From the NCBI RefSeq assembly GCF_047948215.1, contig NC_134460.1, positions 129,378,324 to 129,442,323 on the forward strand: a DNA stretch of 64,000 nucleotides, given 5' to 3'. Each line of letters opens with the position of its first letter. Position 1 is the stretch's first letter. The notes beneath the pieces are model-generated. The model did no database searches. It was not told the origin of the DNA and worked only from the letters and a program-made list of their open reading frames with translations. The translations under genes were made by a program, and so were the position numbers. Origin of the DNA: Lycorma delicatula. Taxonomy: Eukaryota; Arthropoda; Insecta; Hemiptera; Fulgoridae. Shown in pieces: positions 34,950 through 48,395 of the stretch.

Positions 34950-35171
34950 ATGGACATAACCCATGAAAACCTAAAAATGAAAACCGGAAATTATGAGAAA
35001 TTAAAAAATAAAGAAAGAAGATTCCTATCAAAACCCAAGAAAACAATAAGCCGGGTGTACTCTGAACAAGAAAGGGCAAGAAGATCTGAAACCCTTAGAA
35101 ATTGCTGGCAAAAAAGAAAAGCTGAAAAACAACAAATCAGCAAGAAAAGAAAGAACTTGCCAAAAAAATGA
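34950..35171 (+). CDS. 73-codon Lys/Arg-rich frame of unknown function in a repeat
   Basis: Intact short frame from ATG to TGA. It encodes a very basic peptide (KTGNYEKLKNKERRFLSK, then SRVYSEQERARRSETLRNCW and a Lys-rich end). A broken relative lies near 3380-3590, so it is repeat-borne rather than host-encoded. It lies within a direct-repeat pair (33806 and 35348). No catalytic motif; the charge pattern suggests nucleic-acid binding or a coiled helix. It may be just the 3' exon or end of a larger transposon protein. Opposite-strand frame 35028..35252 is a shadow. Confidence 0.3.
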   Translation: MDITHENLKMKTGNYEKLKNKERRFLSKPKKTISRVYSEQERARRSETLRNCWQKRKAEKQQISKKRKNLPKK

Positions 35172-35347
35172 ACTAAAGTTATCCATTATGGTCTTTAAAA
35201 AAAACAAAAAAAAATTACGTTTAATCATAATCAAAATAAATTGTAATTTCATTACCGTTATTTATTAGATAAATAACACAAACTATTACTGCTAAATAAC
35301 AGCTATTAGAATCATATTACATAAAAGTATATAACCACTAAATGATT

Positions 35348-35558
35348 ATTATTTCTTTGATTTAGAGAAGGACTATAAAATATTCCTTTTCCATACTTCA
35401 TACTTTAAATGAAGATAAAAGTACAATCTATTACTGATATTGGAAAATAAATGTTACGCATATCCTAATGAAAAATGTATTTTAACAAAATTATTATTTA
35501 TGATTTTAAAGAATTGCATTTTTTAAATTCCCTCTTTCAGGTTTACTCGGGTCGGGTC
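35348..35558 (+). repeat. Direct repeat, right copy (pair with 33806)
   Basis: Second copy of the roughly 210-bp repeat. It ends in a GGGTCGGGTCGAGTCG word where the left copy has GAGTCGGGG. Confidence 0.7.
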
Positions 35559-36179
35559 GAGTCGAATACTTGTTATTTTTAGTTAATTTAATTATTATTA
35601 CTTATTTTAAAATATAAGCCTATTTTAACACAAAGAATTACTATTTCAAGGTAAGGTACTTTAAATTTTATAATATTCTAATTAATGAAAATGGTTATTT
35701 ATTATATAATTATTAGATTAAATAACTACTTCTTTAGATTTGTTCTCCAGCCTCGGGTTGATGATTACATAAAATCAATATACTGAAATGCATTTTATAT
35801 CGCGACACAAAAAAAAAAAATAATTTTTTATGTAAATGTAAACTCAGTTGTTCTATTAAAAGAATTCTGAATTAAAATAATTACCTATAAATTAAAATTA
35901 TGTTCTTCAGTAATTTTTTTTATTATTATGCATAATAATAAATAATAACATTCTTAAATTTCGTAAAAAAATAAGTAATTAGCTTATAAAGGAAGCTTTA
36001 GAGAAGAAAATTTAGAAAACTTTTATTACATTCTTACTACCGTTAACAAAAATACACGGAAGAGCAATTACGATGCGCATAATTATTTATTTAAAAAAAA
36101 AAAAAAAAACAGGAAAAAACTTCTATAAATAAAAAATAATGCGTTGAGAATAAGACAAATAAAAACAAAATAAGAAATA
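35559..36179. other. AT-rich sequence without a recognised feature
   Basis: No feature beyond A and T runs (A run at 36093-36109). Confidence 0.5.
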
Positions 36180-36560
36180 AAAGAGAAAGTAAGAATCAAC
36201 GAACCGAATAGCATCATTCGCATTTAACAGCAGCGACAGCTTAAGAAAGGGATTGGAACGTGCCATAAATAAGTGGTGGGGAAGATAGCGGTGGGCAGTA
36301 AAGGCAATGTAATGTGAGATTTAATTAAGCGGGATACAATAAGATCTAGCACAAGTTTTATATCTGTTGATACAGGACGGTCGACAACGACGACGACGAC
36401 ATACAGATATAAAACAGTTCGAGGCAATAACATTAATCCTTCCTGTAGTCTGGACCGCCTGATAGCAGCTACGGTATATGACCACCACCAACTTAAAATC
36501 TTACCCTTACCGCAACAACCACCCCCTCAACCAACACCCGACAGACCTCCTGTAACCATT
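36180..36560. promoter_or_regulatory. Candidate conserved non-coding island F
   Basis: Complex block with GGGATTGGAACGTGCCATAA, a short (ACG)n-like stretch at 36382-36401, TGACCACCACCAAC and CCACCCCCTCAACC words. The 69-codon minus-strand frame is driven by the ACG repeat and is not convincing. Inference: regulatory candidate. Confidence 0.3.
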
Positions 36561-36829
36561 AAACATTAAAAGCAATATAACTGTACGATGAATTACACCT
36601 TAACAACGACGATAATAACAACTGGAAATCTGATTAAAAAAAAAAAATGGGTAAATGTTTAACCTACTATTATTGTAGTAACTGGTTTTTATACCTGTTA
36701 TAAACACACATTATAACGTATACAAAATGAATACATATTTTTTATGCATTTTTATACTGCTTGGATTGATATATATATATATTATACAGAATTTTTTGAC
36801 TTTTAAAAATCAGGTTAATACATCTTAAA

Positions 36830-37225
36830 CTAGTGGACTCGGCAACGCTTCGCTATTGCTAAATTTGAGTGTATGAATTTAATAAATTTTGTATTATATT
36901 TGACAAATTATATTACAAAAATAAAATGTTAATTCAATATTAGTTGTATTTCAATTAAATAAATCAAAATCATTGTAACGGTCTGGGATAAGCGATATTT
37001 TTGGTAATTTATATTCACAATAAACATCTGATGACAGGCTAACAAATATATAAAATTAATTATTTTTTAACACTTCCGAATAATTTATGAATACAGATGT
37101 GTTAAAATTCCCAAGACAAATAATAATAAACTGTGAAGTTTCAGCGAAATCGGTTAAGTAGTTTTACATTTATTATAGCACACACAAAATGAAGATTGTT
37201 TTTTTATTTATTAATAGAGATTACA
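36830..37225 (+). repeat. Interspersed repeat starting CTAGTGGACTCGGCAACGC
   Basis: The start (GGCAACGCTTCGCTATTGCTA) is shared with 50451 (GACAATGCTTTGCTATTGCTA). The end has the AAATCGGTTAAGTAGTTTTAC phrase plus CACACACAAAATGAAG and a TTATTAATAGAGATT terminus. No coding frame. Typical of short non-autonomous insect repeats; class undetermined. Confidence 0.6.
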
Positions 37226-37370
37226 AAATAAAAAAAAGGAAACTTTATTATTTTTTTACTGAAACTTAAAATGAGTGACTAGAAACATATGATTCATAAC
37301 GAAGAAGGTTTTAGTTTTAGAATAAACAGAGTAAATCAAAATTAATAAAATGTTATAGAAATGAAAAAAA

Positions 37371-37516
37371 AATGAACTTAAATATTATAATAGGTTAACA
37401 TCATATGTTAACCTATTATAATATTTACATCATATGTTAACCTATTATAATATTTAAGTTCATTTTAATAATAAAACTCTTTGGTTTATCATTATAAAAC
37501 AAAGAGTTTTATTATT
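37371..37516. repeat. Two adjacent perfect palindromes, one with a duplicated arm
   Basis: First: an outer inverted repeat AATGAACTT...AAGTTCATT (37371 to 37464) whose arms contain AAATATTATAATAGGTTAAC and its complement. The right arm with its CATCAT spacer is repeated in tandem, so three arm units are present. Second: a 17-bp perfect hairpin, AATAATAAAACTCTTTG (37467..37483) with its complement at 37500..37516 around a 16-nt loop. No ORF. Confidence 0.9.
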
Positions 37517-37599
37517 TAAAGAATATTATACAATGAACTGACCTAGTGAAGAAAACACCAAAATCAACTTAGCACATACAATTAAGTTTTAGAAAATCC

Positions 37600-37720
37600 G
37601 ATCTCCGTGGCAGAGTGATAGCGACTAGCTTTTCATTCGGAGGACCCGGTTTCAAATCCCGGTAAGGCATGGTACTTTCTATACGCTAAAAAATTTTCAT
37701 TTCATATTCCCATGTACAAG
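37600..37720 (+). repeat. tRNA-derived SINE, family B, copy 3
   Basis: Head with A box (TGGCAGAGTGATAG), arm AGCTTTTCATTCGGAGG and B-box-like GGTTTCAAATCCCGG, then AAGGCATGGTAC and the family linker (CTATACGCTAAAAAATTTTC). Cove-type tRNA callers may flag it, but the arms pair imperfectly and a SINE body follows. Confidence 0.75.
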
Positions 37721-38855
37721 CTTTGAGTTTATATGGTGAATTAAACGTCAAAAATATATATATTTATTTAAGAATATGTGTGTAGATTATTATCAACAGT
37801 ACAAAAATACTGATGGTTTTTAATTCGCTAACAAAATTATCAACCAAATTCTATTTGGGGTAATATTAACATTGTTGTTTAAAAGTACAAAATAATTAAC
37901 CTCATTGTTCAGATTCACTCGTTTGTTTATGACACTTTTCCTTAGGATACAACTAATCTGACTGTACGAGGAACAAACACTAGCTTCTTATTATTTAGAG
38001 AACAACATATATCTTTACAAGAATTGTTGAAGAAAAAAGGATTTTGGTTAATGAAAATAAATACATATGGTCCTTTAAATCATTGTGAAAGTGTATGTCC
38101 TCCCTTGAATAATGTAGGAACCTCAGTCAAATTGTCATATAAATTTGAGAATGCACCTGGATCGCTGTCACGTGGAATATGTACATAAATATGAAAATAA
38201 AATAGCTACATTTCGTCGTGAGACGTACGCATTGGTTGACTGCGAAACGGTTTTTAACCACAAACAAATATAAAATTGTTGTGTACTATTATATTTTACG
38301 AATCTGGAGATAAAGGGTTAAACACTGGATATATTGAGTAAATTTAGGTTGTTTCTAAACGAAATATTAAAGGATAATTCTACAGATACCAAGGCACGTT
38401 AAACATCCATTTACTCGTATATTCAACTATATCGGCATAATACGGTGAAAGAAAAAAGTTAAATCACTAACTCAAAAACACGAACAACGTATAAATGATC
38501 ATCCGAATCATTTGGTGATGAATCTATTAGATAATAAAAATAATGATTTTACAAGGATAATAAGGTGTACGTTTTTGATTTATTTGGCAGATTTAGCTAA
38601 GCGAATTTAGTTTCTAAATTAAACAATTTCATTTCAAGGTCAGTGAACCATTGATATTTTCACTTTTAATGTCACAAATAAACTAATAACTTACTATGTA
38701 TTCTTACATTTGATATTAAGAATATATTATAACTTTGTGATTTTTTTTTACGATAAAAAAATGTGTATATTCTGGATTAGACAAGAATTTAATTAAAAAA
38801 AAAAACAATGTGCATTTATCTAATTTATTTATCAAATCATATGAGTGTTCTGAAC
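37721..38855. other. AT-rich sequence without a recognised feature
   Basis: A moderately complex patch at 37920-38260 has no frame or repeat partner that I can see. Confidence 0.45.
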
Positions 38856-38861
38856 AGACAT

Positions 38862-39576
38862 AAAAATCAGATGTAGACACCAGATGACTTCCTTGTATGC
38901 GTATTAAATTACATATACACATGTTTTTTTTTATATGAAGAGTACATGAAATTTTATTTCATTAATAATTTCTCTTTTTAATTTCTTTTTTTAAATTTTA
39001 ATTGTGAATATTGAATTATTAATTATCGTAAAATGATTTTTTACAATCAGAGGCTAATAAATTATTAATAAATCAATATATTTAAATAAAAAAAAAAGAG
39101 ATGAAGTCTGATTCGAACCGATGTGCCTTCCCCTTCTCTGATCCAAATATTTCAATAATTAAAATTTCATTTAGCTATAACTCTGGAACCAATGAAAATA
39201 AGTACTACTTAGGACATATCGTTGAAAAACTATCAATGAGGGTTTATTATTCCAGTTAAGAAAAAGTCCAAAATTCAAATTTGTTTGGATTTTGGGCTTT
39301 TTTGGATACTTTTGGTTCAGTCGATTGCAATCAAAAAGGGAGGGAGACACAACTAGATGTTACAACAGTCCTAAATCCAACATTTCAACATCCTCCAGCT
39401 AATCGTTTTTGAGTTACGCGAGATAAATACATATGTACGTACGTACATACACATGTATATGTACGTACAAACGTCATGCCAAAATGGATTCAGGGATAAT
39501 CAAAATGAATATTTCCGTTGAAATTTGAAAACGAAATTTTTCGTGATCACAGTACTTTTACTTCGTACAAGGAAGT
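38862..39576 (-). repeat. R1 repeat family, copy 4
   Basis: Full-length minus-oriented copy, about 715 bp, from the tail (AAATCAGATGTAGACACCAG, ACTTCCTTGTATGCGTATT) to the head hairpin (ACTTCGTACAAGGAAGT). It retains the B-box word in reverse (CTGATTCGAACCGATG) and an ACGTACGTACATAC expansion near 39435. Confidence 0.8.
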
Positions 39577-39929
39577 AAAGAAACGAAATATAGATTTTTA
39601 GTAATTTTATAAACCAGGTTTAAAGAAACTTTTAATGTCTAATGTATATTATTCAGCTAAAAAGTTATTTTATTTGTAGTAATTGTTAAGTAAAATTACG
39701 TTGTTACGTTGTACTAAAATTAAATAATACTTAATATTTTTTTTATACATCTGCGAAAGATTTACTTGCCAAAGATTTTAAAAGAAAAAAAAAACGGGTA
39801 TATTAAAATTCAATAACCTCTTAATAAAAAATTAAGTAAAAGAAAAAAAATTAAATTATCGAAATAAAAAAATATTCATTTATAAATAAACGTATGAAAC
39901 AAAATTTCAGGTTGTAGCTTATTACCTTC
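39577..39929. other. AT-rich sequence without a recognised feature
   Basis: No feature seen. Confidence 0.5.
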
Positions 39930-40150
39930 GTAAGGTAAAAAGAGTAATTCATTTTAGCAAGACTGAGTGAATATCATGAAGACGGACAGTTAATTCGTGT
40001 ACACGAGTTAAGTGTATAGTAAGAATTGAAAAAGTAGAAGGGCGATATAGTAGTAGGGGAAAAGGAATCGTGAACATGCCGTAACCGGAACTCGACATAT
40101 GTGATAAGGGAAAAGAAACACGACCAACGTAGACACGCACCTTATTTACC
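39930..40150. promoter_or_regulatory. Candidate conserved non-coding island G
   Basis: Complex block with GTGTACACGAG, GGAATCGTGAACATGCCGTA and AACACGACCAACG words. The first of these recalls island F (GGGATTGGAACGTGCCATAA) and the last recalls island C (AACACGACCAATG). Frame evidence is absent. Inference: regulatory candidate. Confidence 0.3.
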
Positions 40151-41440
<1,290 letters not shown>

Positions 41441-41441
41441 A

Positions 41442-41545
41442 GTCGAATCATGTGACATTCGCAATGAGGAGAGGAGACTCCCCACAGAAACCTTGATGGC
41501 ATTTTAATCCCGCAAACTGGAAGTGTAAGATACCTGGGTCTATAT
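41442..41545 (+). pseudogene. Jockey-type pol fragment fused to a SINE tail
   Basis: Reads NHVTFAMRRGDSP, then after a frameshift ILIPQTGSVRYLGL-like residues: the post-FADD thumb segment found in full at 6760-6850 and 53455-53560. About 100 bp, abutting the SINE A run and ending in a short TA repeat. Non-functional. Confidence 0.7.
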
Positions 41546-41559
41546 ATATATATAAATGA

Positions 41560-42224
41560 TTAACTGAATTACAAATAAAAATACATATATTATTGTTGCT
41601 TCTTAAATTCAATTCAGTTTAATAAATAGGTAAAAACGTAAACGAAAATCATATCAAGACTGCAATGTTTTGAGTGTAATTCTTTATAAGCTCCGTACTT
41701 TTAGATGATGTGTAAAGCAAAGAGTACGGTCATAGTTTTAACAAAAATATTAATAGTTGTTCTCAGAAGCATGATAAAGACCAAACTGGACAGTTAATAA
41801 CAGTGTCATAAGAATATATGCACTTAAATACATGTCACGGATGATGAACAGCAGCTTTTGATGGCATTGTAATAAATGTATCTTTGGATACCTGAAGGCT
41901 TCCAAAGAAGATTTTGCAATGAATACCTTTTCAAAAGAAAAGGATTGCCATAATTACTGCAAGAAAAAAAAAATTAAAAAAATAAAAATTACAGAAATAA
42001 AAGAAACAGTGTTAAGGAAGAATATTAAGTATTCTATTATTATAAAATACCTATAAATTTTTTATGATAAAAGCAAATATTATTTTATATTTACTGCTTA
42101 GCTAAGAAAATACATTTTCCATTATGAAATTTTATTGAATAAAACAATTTTTATGCTAATAATTATTTTTTCTTCTAAAGTAATATGCAATTTATTTCAT
42201 ATTAGATAAGTGAAAGTTATTTAT
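41560..42224. other. AT-rich sequence without a recognised feature
   Basis: No feature seen. Confidence 0.5.
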
Positions 42225-42530
42225 TTTGACTTATCGATTGCGAATCCTGGAATGAGAAAAGGGTGATATAGAAGGCAATAGTGGTTGGTTAGAACGTATA
42301 TTATTTTGAAGTTAAGTGTGTACGTGGTTTATGTGTATATGTGTGACATGCCAAGCCATGCGGTGGATGCAATATACTAGCATTAGAGGTTTCCTCCCGC
42401 CTTTCGTACGTCCGACGGCTAATATCTTCTAAGAAATCCTCTTCTCTAAAAATTACGACCTTTTCCGTACAACTACCCTGTCTTCATTATCTTTCTCCTG
42501 TCTTTATATCCTGTATCCTATATCCTATCG
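42225..42530. promoter_or_regulatory. Candidate conserved non-coding island H
   Basis: Complex block (GACATGCCAAGCCATGCGG, TTTCCTCCCGCCTTTCG, TACGTCCGACGG) grading into a pyrimidine-rich stretch with a TATCCTG/TATCCTA tandem at 42507-42530. No frame. Regulatory candidate by analogy with the other islands. Confidence 0.25.
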
Positions 42531-43439
42531 TATTATTTAAAATAATAACATTTAATTTCTGTTAATATTTTATCCAGTTAAGAAAATAATAATAAAAAAG
42601 AAGTAATTAATCTTTTTATCGAAGGAATCAAAAACAAAATAAAGAATTTTAAAGTGGATTATTACAATTAAAAAAGTAAAGTTGCAAAAAATCAGAAACA
42701 ATATACGCTTATTCAGATATTTAATAAATGAATAACAAGGAAATTTATATAAATACTATTTTAAAGTTATAATTAGTGAAAAGATAGTTTTCGAAATTGT
42801 AATGTAATTCTTTTTTCCAAAATCCTTTCGAAGTTTACCATTAACAGTACTATTAACAAATAATCCATTGATTAAGGAGGCATTAATTAGTTTCAAAGTA
42901 GCTTTAGAAGAGAATTCTATATTAATTTGGAAGTGTAGCATAATTATTTAAAGGATTAAACAAAATATTTATATTTTACACTATAAGTATTATATTGATT
43001 CTACATTAACGGTTTAAATACTTTTTTACAATTTATGACAAATAAATGTAATATCATTTATAATTTTATATATTATCATATTTCCGTGTGAAATACAATA
43101 TCACTTCCCCATCCCCGGGCTACGCTAAATTATATTTTTTGCTAAAATTAAATTTAAAACAAAACTCAGAAATAATAGCTGAAGATTCATAATTTCTAAA
43201 TGTGTAGAACCTCCTTTTAAGCTATATAACTAACTGATTACTCTATTTTCAACTGGATCAAGTGAAAACCTCACCCTTCAGGATTTTAAACTAATTAAAA
43301 CGTTTTCTTAGCAAGAGTTAAAGACAATAAAAACGTTGGAAAATGAAAATTCGGCTAAGTAAATTGATAAACGTGATGTATACAACGTTTTTGTTTTAAT
43401 ATAAAAATCATAAACTTATGTAACAACACAGGCCAATTT
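42531..43439. other. AT-rich sequence without a recognised feature
   Basis: No feature apart from a short CCCCATCCCCGGGC word near 43108. Confidence 0.5.
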
Positions 43440-43810
43440 TATAAAGGAACGTGAGGAATGAAGTAGTTTTCTACTTCCTTCACTGAAACAAAAATACATA
43501 TGTTTACTAGCAAGCTTAGTCCACTGAAATGCACATAATATTCAGCAGCACAACTGACACCTTCAATATCTTCTTTACGGGAACTAAATATATGGTGAAC
43601 ATCATAATTCCCTGAAAAAAAAAACTCTGGTATATTTTGTACGTCATTTGCTCACCCACACGAAAAACTGGGGTACTATTGTATAAGAAAAAATTACTGT
43701 ATTCTTTTCTATTTCGAAAACAATTCCTTTTATACGCTACTTTAACATAGAAGGGGAACCCAAATAAATAATTAATTTCTTGCTTATTTCTCCTGAAACC
43801 GTGAATTGAT
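43440..43810. repeat. Unclassified repeat-like block
   Basis: Complex non-coding sequence with GAAGTAGTTTTCTACTTC (a small palindrome), GCTTAGTCCACTGAAATGC and GTGAACATCATAATTCC words. It has the texture of a degraded dispersed repeat, but no second copy in the window. Confidence 0.2.
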
Positions 43811-44269
43811 CAGTAAGAAACCTTACTTTTACATACACTAGCGCCCGCGTAAACATATATAAATTATATTTATATTCATATACAGTATAACATAATAAAA
43901 TATTACACGTTAACTCGTGCGAATTGTTTAATTTGCGCTAACTAGATTCTTTATCTTTCTTTTTAGAACATCTTCCTTCGGACTGGTCCTGGGATGAAAC
44001 TAGTTATCGAAAAACTTAAATTCTTGCGGAAATTACTCTACATTGATTTATTATGTATATAAGGTGCAGGAATATAACAAGTTTATATATATGTATGTAC
44101 CTCAACTATAAGTTTATTTTTATGTGCATTATATATTTATATATAAAAATAGCATAAAATTAAAAACCCGACATATTTCAAAACTTTTTTATGGAAAAAT
44201 ATAATGAATAGGTTTTTATAAGATGTTTTTTTATATATCGTAAAAAATAAAATGACAGAAGTTTCAGTA

Positions 44270-44720
44270 GAAATATAAGTCTCATCGGTAGCTAAGCGTT
44301 GAATAGAAAGAGTACCATTGAGAGGGTAGAAGTAGTCACAGCTAAGGGGATGATCCAGTCAATCAGCAGGGTTATATGTTAGGAGGGGGTGCAAAAACTA
44401 TCACCATCAAGATTGAAAAACTCCCAAAACCACTTTGCTACAAAATCGGAATCCTAATCCGTTAGAGCACTTTATCTCCTTTTGGTTTGATGCAGGGTTA
44501 AAAGCTAAAAGCGGCCCTGTTGAGGGACAGATGGCTTGGAACCGTGATAACACCACCCTTTACACTACTTTTTCTGTATCGTCTAGCCAACCAGCCCTTT
44601 ATGGTCGAGTAGTGTTTCTGTTCTCTTCCAATTATCAGAATAAAAATAAATAGGAAAAAAACCAGTCGTAGCGTAAGCAGAAGCGCCAGTAGCATCCATA
44701 ACCAGACAAACACACATTTA
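44270..44720. promoter_or_regulatory. Candidate conserved non-coding island I
   Basis: Complex block. The plus-strand 72-codon frame (44435..44653, containing FISFWFDAGLKAKSGPVEGQ) and an overlapping minus frame are open, with no homology I can name and no flanking splice sites that make a clear exon. It could be a lineage-specific exon, a decayed element or an enhancer. Confidence 0.25.
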
Positions 44721-45595
44721 CATTAGTTAATAGTTATATTCGTTAGTTCTTATAGGTAAAAACATCACCAGAAACACATGTTGTCCATATCTTAATATAA
44801 ACCTGGACCACGGTTAAGCAGTACAACATTAATGAACTTAACTTATCTAATGATAACTGATTCTGTTTAGACTCAATCCAGTTAAATAGTTTTATTTACT
44901 TACTTCCATCTACGAAAATATTAAAATAGTAACAAATTAATTTATATTGTATAGTATAGATATACTAGCGTTACAACAATTTATAGCAGTAGTAAAAAAA
45001 CACACAATAATAATAATAGCCCATGAATCAGAACAGGTATTCTACTAAAAAAAAAATTATAAATGAAATAAAAGTTATTGATTATAACTTCTCTAAAGCC
45101 GAAATTCACTCTAGTAACAAATCACATTATTATATTTAGCTATAGTGTATTTTTTTTTTATAATAAAATTAATATTTCAATTCATTTATTTCATCATAAT
45201 ATAAAATTACGATATCCAAAAACCCTTCAAGAATCACTTATAAAAATTACTTTAAAACTAGATAGCATTTCAATTATTAAAAAATTATACTGAGGAATTA
45301 TTATTAAAAAAGTTAATTGATTAAAAAACTGATAATAAAAAAATATTAATTTAGAAAAAATAAAATTTACGAATCACTCATTTGCTACTTAATCAGTATA
45401 ACTTTTTCATTATCTTTATTTAATATCTTTACTTCAACATTTTCTAATTTTCCGTTTATTTAAAAACCGTTTAACATAGTTATTTTTTTAAATGATATAT
45501 ATTAAATTCATTTATTTTTTATTTTAGTTAGATTAATTTTATTTAATATATCTTTGTTTGCATTAATTTTTTTGTATTTTTCCTGATTTCAACAG
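44721..45595. other. AT-rich sequence without a recognised feature
   Basis: No feature seen. Confidence 0.5.
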
Positions 45596-45630
45596 ACACA
45601 CACACACACATACACACCGACACAAACACA

Positions 45631-45667
<37 letters not shown>

Positions 45668-45700
45668 TCTGTCTATCTCTCTCTCTCTTTCTTTCTTATA
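45596..45700. repeat. (CA)n(CT)n compound microsatellite
   Basis: Short CA run followed by a long interrupted CT tract (about 45632-45694). Confidence 0.9.
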
Positions 45701-46477
45701 TATATTACACGAAATACTTTGTGTAATTTTTATTACATGTATATTAATATTTATGGAAATAGTTATGTAAACGAAACCTATGATTTTCAGAAATATTATC
45801 TTACATACATAAATTGATTGATAAATAAATTTTCATATTTATTCATTTCTATCTTGTACTGATTATTTAAAAAAAATTAAATTTTATATTTAATTGGAAT
45901 AAAGAGTGATAAAAAAATCACCAAAATTCTAAGTCATAAAACTAGAAATTTAAGCATTAAAATTATCCTTTATATATCTTATAATCATTTGCACAAATAG
46001 AAATTTTTTTCCCAGATACAATGATCATTCTCACACATATTTCCTTACAAAATAACGATAAATATTATTCAAGTTTACTCATGAAGAAAATAATTAATAA
46101 AATACTGAAATATAATCATATGGGATAATGAATCCCACTCACTTTTTAACCTAATTAATTCACAATAAACATGAGGGTAAATAATAAAAACCTTAGATTA
46201 CATTCATATTCGACCATCTTCGTAATGATTACAATATATCTTTATATACATACATACAGACAGTAAAAAATAAGATAAAAAAATAATATTATTATATTTA
46301 CATTCTATAATTACTTTTTCGTTAGGATTTAATATCACAAACAATAACTTACTAAAAATAGAATATATTTTAAGCTAACTAAATATGCTGTCAAAAGAAT
46401 AAAAAAAAATCACTGAAAAAAAATAAACTGTAGTATGAAAGAATATTTTATGTACCGCTGATCCACGCATATACCAT
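45701..46477. other. AT-rich sequence without a recognised feature
   Basis: No feature seen. Confidence 0.5.
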
Positions 46478-46500
46478 ATATATATATATATATATATATA
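46478..46500. repeat. (TA)n microsatellite
   Basis: About 11 TA units bordering island J. Confidence 0.9.
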
Positions 46501-46860
46501 GAATAAGAATAAAAATTAATTCAGACTGTTTGTACAAGGGATGAAACATTCACAAAGGATAAAAGATTCTAACAGAGGGAGGAAGGGAGTTATTGTATTA
46601 TTTTTCCATCGTATTGGATTATCGTCAGAGAACACCAACCCTTGTCACCCCTTGATCTCAAGTAAAAATTGTACGGCAGTCTATCCTATAAGGCTATGAC
46701 GGTAGACTCGAAGGGCTCTGTAAAAGGGAACGGAATGACTGAACGTACACGCTTCAAATTCGATTTCTGTAAATACATAAAGAATAAAATCGATCGTTTT
46801 TAATAGCTGATCGGCTGACTGTCTGTTGCGATATCATGTTTCACCCTGAATGATGATTTT
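46501..46860. promoter_or_regulatory. Candidate conserved non-coding island J
   Basis: Complex block with AACACCAACCCTTGTCACCC, AGGCTATGACGGTAGACTC and AATCGATCG words, no frame. The 3' edge is a T run. Regulatory candidate. Confidence 0.25.
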
Positions 46861-48395
46861 TTTTTAAGGGGTTGTTTTATTAAGGGTCTATACTGTACCT
46901 CTTTTGTCAACCATTGTTAAATATGTAGAATGTAACAGTTTTTATTTTCAATTGTATCATTTATGAGATATACTATGAGTATTATGATTTTAATTTTACT
47001 ACAACTGTACAACACAAATATTATTCTTCTACTGTTATTTTTATTACAATTATTATTATTATTTAATGTAAACGTTTACATCACAACAATGATGTCTTAC
47101 AGTTGTAACTAAGGAAAAAAAATTAATAAACTGAATATCATACTATGAAGTATTGTGAACAGAATATATACTGGATTAGAAAATTTCGTTAAAAATATTT
47201 TGTGATACATTTATAACTTCTTAAATAATATAATTTATAATTGAACTGTCAATACATATTTACATATGAAAAATACCGATAAGAACTTTGAAAAACACCG
47301 ATGATTGATGGCAATCCAATAATGTACTGATTGAAAATAAAAAAATAAAAAAATTACGAATACAATCACGAAAATTTGATTTAAAGATTAGATATAAAGT
47401 ACAATTTAGTCTTTAACTAATGTATTGGTTAGAAAATTATCGCTAATTCATCGGTAATATTTATTAAACCAAAGATCTACAGATATCCAAAAAATAAAAC
47501 GTAAAGGTTTTAAATAATAAAATCTTCCATTCATAGTACTCCTGTTAAAAACATTTCCTCAACTATGCTATGAATATTGCTTGTTGTAATATTACTTTAA
47601 AAAGACTGTTAAATCTCTTGTAAAGTACTGTTAATTCCTATATACATAGCACGTAAGGTAAGAATATGTGTGATTATGATTAAACGATGAAAACATTCCT
47701 TCTACAGTAGAAAAAAAAATTTACTATGTAATAAAAGAAAAAACGTAAGAGTGAAAAAACAAATAATAGAGAGAATAAAAATGTAATACAAATGAAAGAA
47801 AATGTATAAAAAAAAATAGAAAAGCAAAAGAAACATGATCGGATAAAAATATAAGGTAAAAATGAGAAAAACGACACGTAAAAATAAAGTAAAATAAGGA
47901 ACCGAAAATAAAAGAAACAAGAGTATCATTGATATTAATAATGATAAAGTGTAGTTAAAAACAAGAAAATTCTAATTTTTTTTAATATTTATTTCATTTT
48001 TACGATTCGAACAAGCATATACGCACTTTGAACTGGAGGATGAAAATTCACAGATGAACTAATTTAAAAATTATTTTATGTAATTTAATAACCATATTAC
48101 CTGGAAACTACACTGGCAAAAGCGAAGTAGTATTATAATGTTTCTTTTTTTTTTAATAAATTTATTTAAAGATATTCGTCATTTTGATTATGTAAATAAA
48201 AATCGACCTGGACATCGACGTAATACAAATTACTTATATAATAATTTTTTTTTTTTAATTTATAAAATTTGTCAATTGTTGTATTATTTAAATAAATATT
48301 AAAAAAATAATAATTAGAAAGTAATGTAATTTGTATAATACGGTAAAACGAAGAACTATACCTGATAGAAGAATGACAGACTCACAGATGCTATT
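46861..48395. other. AT-rich sequence without a recognised feature
   Basis: Minus-strand Phe/Leu-rich frames at 47680..47929 come from an A-rich stretch and are not genes. Confidence 0.5.

Noticed and set aside
36382..36401. Short ACG-repeat giving a poly-Val reading frame
   Set aside because: A five- to six-unit trinucleotide run, too short and without coding context.
37600..37670. Possible tRNA gene
   Set aside because: Pol III boxes are present, but arm pairing is poor and a SINE body and tail follow; other copies of the same unit are dispersed.
47680..47929. Phe/Leu-rich minus-strand frames (membrane-protein-like)
   Set aside because: Arise from an A-rich plus strand; no start context, homology or neighbours.
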